From contig VTFK01000279.1 in the NCBI GenBank assembly GCA_009617715.1, positions 62,001-126,000 of the forward strand: a DNA stretch of 64,000 bases. Direction: 5' to 3'. A model generated the notes under the pieces. It saw nothing but the letters and a program-made list of their open reading frames with translations, searched no databases and had not been told where the DNA came from. Source of the stretch: Plectrocnemia conspersa. Taxonomy: Eukaryota; Arthropoda; Insecta; Trichoptera; Polycentropodidae. The position numbers and the translations under genes are program-made. Below are positions 9,872 through 20,400 of this stretch, piece by piece (the first letter of the stretch is position 1; every line of letters begins with the position of its first letter).

Positions 9872-12071
9872 ATGGCAGCCCTAGCGAACGACGGTGAAAA
9901 AGAGGAGGCTCTCAATTTGGTGAGTGAATTTTGTCAAATATCGGCGCTGTTCGGAATTTTAAGACTAGTCTGAAGTTTGTGTTTTCAGTTTGACTGACCT
10001 TCGAATTTATTGTTATTTCGATTGTAATAACAACGTGAAAAATAATCCTTTCCAAAAATCTATACGTGAAAAAGTTCGATTGTTAATCATTTATACTTGT
10101 AATTAAAAAATCAATTGAAGCTTTTTTCAAAAAATGTTTATACACCTTACATCCAAGTTTAAAAATCTATAATCCACACTTTGCACTTGGATTTGAGCCA
10201 ACGTCTGTTTAACAAAAAGGAAATTTTATTTACAGCAAATGGAATTCGAATGGGTGTTACACCAAGAAGTACACGCGATATTACATCAACTTCATTCAGT
10301 ATTAGTCGTGAGTACTAAAACGATTGGTTTTGTTCGCGATGAAACGATTTGTTAAAAATATATGTATTTTTCAGGAATGCGCCCATCGTTTTCCTGTTCC
10401 TTTGTACGGCAACGAAGGTCAGAAGCAAAATAAATTTACACTGGCGTCGTCCGATCAGCTCAGATGCATTGTTACGTTAACTGGAGATAGTATTACTCAT
10501 GCGGTGAGTTTTTGATGCTTCAAATTTGTGCTAATTCATATTATCTTACAATACGGCTTAATCTAATTCTTTATCTAATTGTATCAGATCTGTTTATTTT
10601 TACACAATGAAATCACATTTTTTAATGCCACTCGTAAATTAAAAAAAAAGATAACACCATTTATTTAACGTCATTGTTTAAAATATAAAGTTGAATATAT
10701 TATCTTAAAGCTAAGCTACAGTATTATTTTGTAAAATAATAATATGCAATTTTAATAAATAAAAAAAATAATCAATCCGTCAGTATTATTTTATTTAACT
10801 CACAGTGAAATATTTGGCGATTGTAACGTAAATCTTTATTAATTGCTCATTCTTTTGTAGGATATAACATTTAAAGTTCAACGGCAAATGAACACTATGT
10901 GTCGGACGAGCATTATACCAGATAATCCGTGGAAATTGCAACAGATACAGGATGCTGCTAATCATCTGCAACAGGCGATCGGTCACATAGATAACGTCGA
11001 TAAGCATTACGTGTTTCGGTATGTTAAATAAATTTATTTATTTTTAATAATACTATAATTTTATATGTCTTATATTTGTATAGCTCGGCTGATGAAGTGT
11101 TGCATATTGTGAGCTGTTTATTGGGCGCATTGCAAAGAGCTCGTTCGGCACTCGTTTTGCCAAAAAAGAAAACCATGGACGAGTTAATGAAGAGCCGCAA
11201 TATGGTAATTGATCGATATTATCATCTTGATATTATAATCTTGCTGTTCAACTATAAGATCGTTTATCAATGTATTCACAGAAATCTCTATCGCCGCCTC
11301 TGCCTGAGGATTTGGCAATTTCCTTTTATATACAATCTCATAAGCTAGTCTTTTTCGGATATCAAGTAATTTCCGTGCATGGAAAAATGCGACTCGAAAG
11401 CAATCATGCGGAATTTTCCGTCCCGTGGCTGAACGAGGTTCTCTGGCTTCTCACGTCGGCTTTGCAAATTTGTCAGCAGCTCAAGGATAAAGTGAGTATT
11501 TGTGTTCCTATTGTTTTTATCAAATTCAGGGTCTTAATTTTTTTTCGAAGTAAGATTAAATACATAATTTTATCGAATTTATTGTATATCTATACAATAG
11601 CTAATAATGTTTTGAACGAATTAGATAAACATACATAAAGATCGGATCCGTATTGGCCTTTTTTTCTGCAAATTTGCATATAAATTAAATAACGAGATAA
11701 ATTAACCACAATGGAATTATTGAACGAGAATTCGGTAACGAGCTTTATTGCTTTTGACATGGATTTTTGACTTCTGAGAAGTGATAATTGTTTTTTGCGT
11801 TCTCCTATTGGTCAAAATTCAGTTTAAATTTGCTTCAATCGATTCTCAAAATGCACGTCACTTAATGAAATACTATGAATTTGAATGAAATGAGAATATA
11901 AAAAAACAACTATTGAAAGGTCAACCTTTGCCCCTTCCTGGAAAAAGCTAAAATTACATCCCTTATCCAAACTATGTTATTATTATATTTTTTATGTTTC
12001 AGGTTTGCGTATTTTCACAATATAAAGATTTCACAGTCGGTTCTCGCACGGCATCTGCAGTTTTTTACTAA
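9872..12071 (+). CDS. rogdi: Rogdi homolog, 7 coding exons
   Basis: Rogdi is a small conserved protein. Fly rogdi mutants have memory and sleep defects, and human ROGDI loss causes Kohlschutter-Tonz syndrome; it is related to V-ATPase regulators of the RAVE/rabconnectin complex. Coding exons: 9872-9919, 10236-10307, 10375-10503, 10861-11018, 11084-11204, 11282-11491 and 12003-12071. All have GT-AG borders and total 268 aa, matching the fly length. Family blocks seen: EFEWVLHQEVHAILHQLHSV at the N-terminus, NPWKLQQIQDAANHLQQAI in the middle, VPWLNEVLWLLTSALQICQQ near the end, and the closing VFSQYKDF. The Leu-rich helices fit the predicted all-helical fold. The start codon follows a GC-rich leader (9835-9871) and opens a short acidic N-terminus typical of the family. 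No defects seen. Confidence 0.95.
11752..11819 (+). repeat. Solo arm of the 172-bp fold-back MITE, in rogdi intron 6
   Basis: The stretch TTTTTGACTTCTGAGAAGTG followed by ATAATTG and CTCCTATTGGTCAAAAT matches the right arm of the palindromic element at 45480-45651 almost base for base. The left arm is absent or decayed, so this is a broken copy of the same family inside an intron. Confidence 0.65.
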
Positions 12072-14465
12072 ATCGCGAATGAGATTTGCTCTTTTCTAAC
12101 ACATTGTTGTTTCTGTCGGTTAATATGTCTTATGACTTGTTAAATTGTTGTAAGGTATTGTTCTATTTATTATATAGACGCATAAGGTCTGCATCGATTG
12201 TGATGTTTCAATTGAACCAATAGGATTTATTGTGTAATTACATCTTTAATCGGACAATACACTTTATCGTATTTATTTATATGTACGTTATTATTGTATT
12301 ATAATACGAATAGCTTATCTGATTATTTTTTTTATCAGTATCGGTTTGTTTTATCTCTTAATGTATGTTAATTTTCTTCTGTGACATTTCATTGAGTATG
12401 TTCCTAAAAAAAGTTAAACGTTTTAGCAATAATTGAAATGTTAAATAGTTGCTTTTGATAGTTTTAATAGTGGGTATGTTTGTCAATTAAAATTTAAGTA
12501 AATTCAAATTTACCAGTTAGTGTGTCGAAACAGCCATATTTGTTTAGTCAAATGTCGTCAAACGAGTTACTTAGGCACTTAGTACAAACTTTTTTTCAAA
12601 TTCAAAATATATTTATAAAATACAAAATCAATATTTTTATAATGTTGTATCGTATTAATGCAAAGCTTGGTAGTCGATACAACATTTTTTTTACTAACTT
12701 AACACTTGACTGTTCTCCTAGTTTATAGCTTTAACCCATTAACATATGTATATCAGTATTCCTATTTCTTTTTTTATTTGATAAGTTGGTTCAAAACCGT
12801 TTTATTTTTAACGTATTTAGGCTTGCAACATTCTGATCCGTTATGAGTCGTTTATATTTGATTATTGTATATATAGTAATATTTATATTAAATATAGATA
12901 GTTTCTTAACTGATGAAATTATGCGCGTGATTGTGATTGCAAGTGCAATTAAATTTTTAAGAATTTCAGTCATCTTTCCTAAATAAATATTTAAGCACGA
13001 ATTGTTAATGGATAATGTTGAAGTGATATTATTGTTGATCAATTGAAAATACAGCAGCTTTTATGCGTATATGTTGCATATATGCATTTTTTAATTGAAG
13101 AAATTCATTCCTTGCTGTTGAGTTCACGTAGGAGGGTCGAGTCTCAACGAGTTTGATTAAAACGAGGCTATTGTGTTATTGTAATTAATACATCTACATA
13201 CGTTGAACTACTTTGGTCTTATATGAAATATACTATGCGTATTGGAATATTTAATCATTATATTAATATATAAATTTGTATTGCAAAGTACAGTATTTTT
13301 TAATTTGATAATTTTTGACCATCGTAAATTTTTAAAGTATTGTTCCGTCTGTATACTGTGAATTTAGTTTTTTTAAAAGTATGTTATTTAATTTTAGGTT
13401 TTTTTGTAATTATAAAAATTGCGTGACTCTATTGTTCTTTGTGTATATAATGTTTTATCGACAATGTCCGATGATTATAAAAGTATATGTATATAAAAGA
13501 TAAAGGTATTGTATAAAATTTTGTGTATTTATTGAAAATTGTGTTTTGTCCATTCACAACATGTTACCAGATTGACAATAAATATTGATGATAATGTGTA
13601 AAAATATAGTTTTCATTTTAGATAAAATCAATTTTAGGTCTATGTATGTAGTTTTTATTTTATAAAGTCAAAGATCCAAGTGGTAAATTAATAAACATTT
13701 TGAAGCAAGAAAATTAATATAAATTATTAATATATTGTTTATAGTCTATTAAAACTGATCACTATGAAAAGCCACTGAAAAAATAAAACATCAAAGAGCA
13801 GATGTCTGCGAAAAATTTACAATTTGTGCAATAAAGATGCATATACGTGCTATTTTATTGTGAAATAAAATCAGCTGCTTTTTTCGTGCTTCACTCTCAT
13901 ACATTTCAAGCCAAGAATTCAATTTTGCAGTACAGTAAAAAATCAAATATAGAAATATTTCAAAGATTTGAAACAAACAAAAACATTGACAAACGAGATG
14001 CAGAAAAAAATATCTGGACAAAATGAGGTACATGGTAATCAGAAAGAAAAGACCACGGAAGAATTACTGATTTCTAGAATAAATTGAAGCATTATAGTCC
14101 CAGTAATATACATATATTAGCCAACGGACATCAATAAAGTTAACGAATTTACAAAGTACATATATAAAGTATTTAAAAATTACATAAATTATATAAATAT
14201 TTATATTCATTTATATTTACAAGTTTATTAAAAAAAATATGTTTTATAATAATGCGTATAATTTTTTTTCGTAGTGTCTCATTCCGCTATGGGCCAAAGA
14301 GGCAATTGTGTAATGGTGAAAGTGACGAGTGTAGAGCAGGTTTAAGATTGTTTATTTACGAATGGAGCTTATGGTGCTATGCCAGTGTATCTGATACAGT
14401 CGTTCGAGTGGTACATAAACGAATTATAGCTATCTATTAAAAAAAATAGTTTTTGAATTGGTGAA
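12072..14465. other. rogdi 3' region and spacer before the 3beta-HSD-like gene
   Basis: This is very AT-rich DNA without a recognisable gene. Poly(A) signals occur at several places, for example AATAAA at 13577-13582, so the rogdi 3' UTR may be long, but its end is not clear. A GC-moderate segment at 14280-14420 just before the next gene may be its 5' leader or promoter. The small open frames here have no recognisable similarity. Confidence 0.35.
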
Positions 14466-17400
14466 ATGGAGTATAAAAAGGATGTTGTTTTAATTACTGG
14501 TTTGTTTTTGATTGATGTATTTATTAAAAATATATTAGTTAATTATAAAAATAAATATTATAAAATGTAGGAGGATCGGGTTTTGTGGGACAACACATAA
14601 TTAGAGAGCTTCAGATTCGCAGGAGTGGTCAGCTTTCTGAAATCAGAATTTTGGATCTGAAAAAATATCATAAATATCTAGGTATGTATTTTTATGTTTT
14701 ATTTAATTTTTGGGTTATTAAAATTATATCATGAAAATTAGAATATACAGCTGGAAGACGAGTTATCACAGATATGTTACGTATGTTAAAAATAATAATT
14801 AATGATTATATTTATCATACATAAAAATTGTTTTCTCTCGCATACAAAGTTAAATATAGATATTGTTCTTTAGTTTGCATTTACTTAAATTAGGTTAAAT
14901 TAAATAAATTAATGAAAATTTTTTACCAAAACATGCCAGTTGATTTTTGTAGTTTGATTAGACAAATACTAAGTACATATTTTTATAATATATTTAAATA
15001 AATCAAGACTTTTTATTATGCTATTGTATCAGATATAAAAGTAAACATTTAACAACAATAAAATAATTTAAAATAAAAAAATGATTTCAATAATGTACAT
15101 GGGTGTATAAAATATTATACTAACATATTTATAATTATTACTACACATATGCACATTAAAGATGAGCTGCAAGTAACTAATTGTTTTTCTAATAACTAAA
15201 AAAATTAACGGTATTTTAAAATTAATTATATTAGTCAAATCCAGCAAACGATTTCTTCTTTCTAGTTCATAAAAATGTACTTTGTTTAATACGTTTTCCG
15301 TGGCATTATCTATTTGTGTTTATCACAGATTTTTGATTTAACATTATAGAAAAGTTCGGCTTATAAGAAGTCTGATACATTATAAGAAGTGAGATACATT
15401 CACTTTCGCTTGCTCGCGTGTTAACTAACGAGAGTGAATGAGAGATAAGGACATGCGTTACATGCGTTCCACACGACCACTTCTTCTCACTCACTCTCGT
15501 CACTTATACGCGAACGAGCGAAAGGAAATGTATCTCACCATATGCTCCTGATGATAATTTGCATTGGAATATACTCTCTTTAAGAGTTGAACTATGACTC
15601 AGACTTTTTAAATCAATTGTTTTGGTCTTCATTCTGTAGTTGTGACAGTAAAAAATAATTGTCGAATAAATGTGGTTTAATTATCATATAAGCTCTGATG
15701 ACAAACCAAACAGTCACTCAAATTTAGTCTATAGACCTTTGCTAATGTTGTCTTACAATGTCAACATCCCAGAATCGTGAATTTTGTGCGGTCGATTCAC
15801 CCCTGATGTACACCATCGAAATAAGCCATACAAATAAGTAAAAAACAGTATTTTTGCGTAGGTTCAAAATCGCCTATCTGTTATTTTAGAGGATGTTTAT
15901 TTTTTAGAAAGGATAGCTACTTAATAAACGTTTAACTTGTTACACGCTCGTATTTATTTCCGACCCCGGCAGCATAGCGTAGGGCTAATTTTTTTCAAAG
16001 CCAGAAAAATCGCGCCATCACAGCGCAGGCCTCGGCGTAATGGCCCGCTTGCGTTCGCAGGATCCGTTTTTTTTTTAACTTTTTAAAAAGCATTTATCTT
16101 CGTGAGAACTGGCCTACGTGCGGGCGCCGAAGAAAAATTGAGAATTTGGGTCCGCGGGCCGGAAAATTATGGCCCGGATTCGGATTTTTGTCTGAAAACT
16201 TGCGCTGAAAGTCGCCACGCGCCGTTACACTTTTACGGCGAAACTTGCCCGTTAACGAGCTTTACTGCTTTTATTTTATTTTACCTCCAACATAAGTTCT
16301 ATAGGTAGATATTGGATTCATCGAAAAAGTGACAATGTCGAATTTTGCTGAAAATTGCCATTTTTTTACTATATTATGTGGTTTTTGAAGCGAAATTTTA
16401 ATAACTATCTCTTGATATTGTGAAATATAAATTATACAAATACATATAATATTCAGTAATACGTGAAATGTCGTATTGCATAAGTTCCATGTTAAACATA
16501 TATCACAAAAAAGTCATATTTAAAACTGATTTATATTATTAGCTCACAATATGTAAACTTATGTGTGCAATAATGTGTAACTATTACATATTTAAAAAAA
16601 ATTCAATAGTAGTATGCAACTAAAGAACTTGAACCTATTACAACTGTATAATTTAAAACTGCTGTGAAGACATTTAACGGAAACATATGTGACTGAGGAA
16701 GCGATCATTGCCAATACATTTAAAAGTAATAATATGCTTATTTCCAGAATTTCACTGATATATAGTGATTTCCATTTTACATTCAAACGGCTTTAAATTA
16801 ACAAAAATAAAATTTATAATTAGTGCTAAAGGATAATATATAATTACATAAAAGCTAGTTCATCTGAATTACCTGCTGTATATATAGTAAATTTCTGTAT
16901 CATTTCTAGATCACGACCAGCCAGTGCCCGTGGTCTGTTACCTTGGAGATGTGACAGATAAGGATGCGATATGGAGAGCCTTCGAAGGAGTCAACTGTGT
17001 CATTCACTGTGCAGCTTACGTGTCCTATGAATATCCGCCAAATTACGAAAAACTGAAGGACGTCAACGTGAAAGGTGATTATATATAAATTAGCAATACT
17101 TTGTCATAGTTTCATAATTGAAGGTCTATTATATGATTGTACAGCTAAATTTAATTTACAATAGGTAATCATCGATGAGAATTGTGACACAATAATAGCT
17201 TAATTGTATTTATTTATGATTCTTCTTCAACTTTTCCGATATTCAGTTAATGATAAGACTTTTTAGTTCGTTTATGTTAGGTATGTAACTATCAATAAAA
17301 GCGTTTAAAATTTAATAAGCTATTGTACAAATATGTTCTTATTAATTTTTATAAATTTTTCACTGATGATATATGAAGATTATGGTTTAATCCGGTGACT

Positions 17401-20400
17401 AAGACTTAGGTTTAAATCCCATATTCGATTTCTATCGTGTCTGGGAGATCAAAACTATTGATTATTGTAATACAATAATTCCTATCGATCATCACAGATT
17501 TCATGTTCCTAGATTTTCTTAATCTCATGTGATTAAAATTAAGTTAGGTCGTACATATTAGATAAAAAATTATAATAATGAGCTACTTCAGCTAATAAAG
17601 AATAGTATATATGTAAAAATTGACTATATAATTAGTTAATGTAGATTAAATTTAAAAATAGTGAAGAATTGTTGAAAAATGTATATTTATAATATAAAAT
17701 TAGCATTTTTATTATCGCAGTGATAATAGTTTTATACATGTGTTTTTTGCAAACGTAACATGTTTGTATAATTTTTAGATTAAACTTTATTATGCTTAAA
17801 ATTATTTATATGATTTTTTAAATAGTAGATTTTATACGTGGGCAATTAATAGTTTGAACGAAAAAAATATTGCTAGATGATATTGAAGCAAGCACATAAT
17901 TTCACATAGTAATCAGATTATTTAATCTTGATGATGAAAATTCGTTCATTATTTTCGTAAAAGTGGTAGGAAAGATCTTGCTAGGAAAAATCTTATAACA
18001 GCAATAAAAAAAATATTATTTTGTAGAATATACATATGTAGAGTACGCTCGGGATAAGGATTCCGGTTTGTTATTGTGTGCGTGAACTGTGTGGCTCAAA
18101 ACAATTTCGCTCAGAATATTTAATTTTTTTATTTTAAAGAAAATATATGTTTATTTAACATATATACATCTGAGCTAAGTTGGAAATTTCAACGGACAAT
18201 TAAAAATATATTATATAATCTAAGAAACCAGACATTGATGGCATTAATTAAATATTTGCAAAATTCAAAATCTTTCACTAGTCAAAAAAATAATGAAGTC
18301 TTTAGCTATTCTTCAAAAGCAAAAAGATATAAAATGGGGAAAGAAATTATTCGCAGATTGTTTAATGGCTCGATGACTCTATTAAATCATTAGAATCTAT
18401 TGAATAAATTAAAAAATTATCATTGGCGCAACGATAAGAATAATAACTTTTTTAAGCCTTCAGTAAAATAGTGTAAAAAAACCAACAACGTACGGATTAA
18501 TGGAAAAATAATTAAAATATTTTAATCCACGGGTAAGAGAACGAATAACTTACAGTGTATATTTGAAGCCTTGATATCAATTAACCCAGATATGCCCAAG
18601 AAATTTTGTTCTCTTAAAATTTCATTTATAAATAAAAAAAACAGTGGCACGAGTTTAGTGACCTACCCATGGGACAGTGGGCATATCTGGGTTTTACACC
18701 AATATCAACACAAAATTATTTAAAATAAATCACTAGGGAAGATCGAACTTCTGTGCCACACTGCAATTTAATGACAAATACAGCGTTGACGAATCAGCGA
18801 CTGTCCTTAAAAGAGAAAGCGAGACAACGAAGTATACGCTACATCGCTTCTCCCTCTCATATACATGTACACGCACACAATAACAAACCGGCATCCTTAT
18901 CCCGAGCGTACTCTAGTACATACATATATAGTATTTTTTTATGTGTAAGCGATACTCGGTATATATAATACTATCACGCTTATATAAAACGTTCCACTTT
19001 ATGTCCAAAAGATCGCTATTGTCGTGTTCCATTCAGTCTTTGTTTATAGTATACTATTGTCACGTTCATTCCTGTAATTATCATGGTTATGGTGATGTAT
19101 TGCATGAGTTTACAAGGAAGAACCTCTCATCTACAATATTATACTTTATAATAACATACTATATATTATATATATTTTTATTTATCAGAAATTCTCGAGA
19201 AATATCGAGAAAATCGAGAAGTGAAAATGGGAATAATCACATGTCTTGAAATGAAAAATATCGAAAAATTAAAGTGCCTAACCACAATAGCAAAAATGAT
19301 AATATTTACACCGTATCATAGTCTCATAATCAATTTATCAAATATTTTTATTCTACGTGGCAAATGTATATTGAAAGTTTTTGATTAAAAAAAAAAAAAA
19401 AATTTATAATACTTTTATTGTATTTTCACCGAAAAACAAATTTAATTGCGATTGTATAGGGTTAAATTATTATTTTTTATATTATAGATCTTCTATTTGT
19501 GTATTTTTATATGCATATATAATATATGAAACTAGGAAGTGAATGTTTTTCCTTGTCAAACCAAAGAATTTCGTCGAGTCACAATAGGATTTAAGGTCAC
19601 ATCTGCTCTTGTTTCGCGCAATCTGCCACGTGTCGAATTTGTTACACGGCGAGACGGGTACAATTTTGACTGAAGTTCATGTGTGTGTAAAATATATATA
19701 TATGTAACAAACATACATCTAACATTCGTATATATACATATGTATATACATATGTTTTTCTTGTGTTCGCAGGGACGGAGAACGTGATTCGTGCATGTCA
19801 AGAGTTTGATGTGCCGAGATTAGTTTTCACGAGTACGGCCGAAGTGTCCTTTGTGCCGTACATTGGAAAAACATGTCTGACCGTGATTGTGAACCAAACG
19901 GAGAAAAAAGCCCTGCCGCCCACCGACCAGGACAAGTTTGTCATCCCCGGGCATGCCCAGTCTAAGTATGGGGCAGAGTTGGCCGTGCTCCGGGCGAACG
20001 GGTCGCTTACAAGTGAGTACATGCAATCCTATAAGTATCTACGAATACCCAATATGTACCATTATAAAGTAATTTGACTGAAGTTGTTCAGGGTTGAGTG
20101 TATAGGCGTTGTTAAAGTTTACTTCTTTTGTATTCGTTTAAGGGCGGTGGTGATTATCCTTGTTCGGATAACACAAAGATATAGCTGTGCAAACTATTTC
20201 TATAGCTACCGATAAAGGCATCAAATGATGCACATTTTGTATGCTTGTATTACGTTTCCTCATATATATAACCTGTCAAATTTTATATGAATCTAAAAAA
20301 ATACAGAACTACCTAAATCAGGACAGGTCTATCAGCTGCAGTGCTATTTAGAGGACTGTATGTTATTGTAAAGGGTGTTTTTTCAGAGGTTTGTTTTTCG

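Noticed and set aside
11076..11638. Plus-strand frames running through rogdi introns
   Set aside because: They are read-through extensions of rogdi exons 5 and 6; splice sites and family alignment define shorter exons.
19798..20026. Minus-strand frames of 74 and 68 codons
   Set aside because: Shadows of exon 4 of the 3beta-HSD-like gene, whose sense reading is conserved and spliced in frame.
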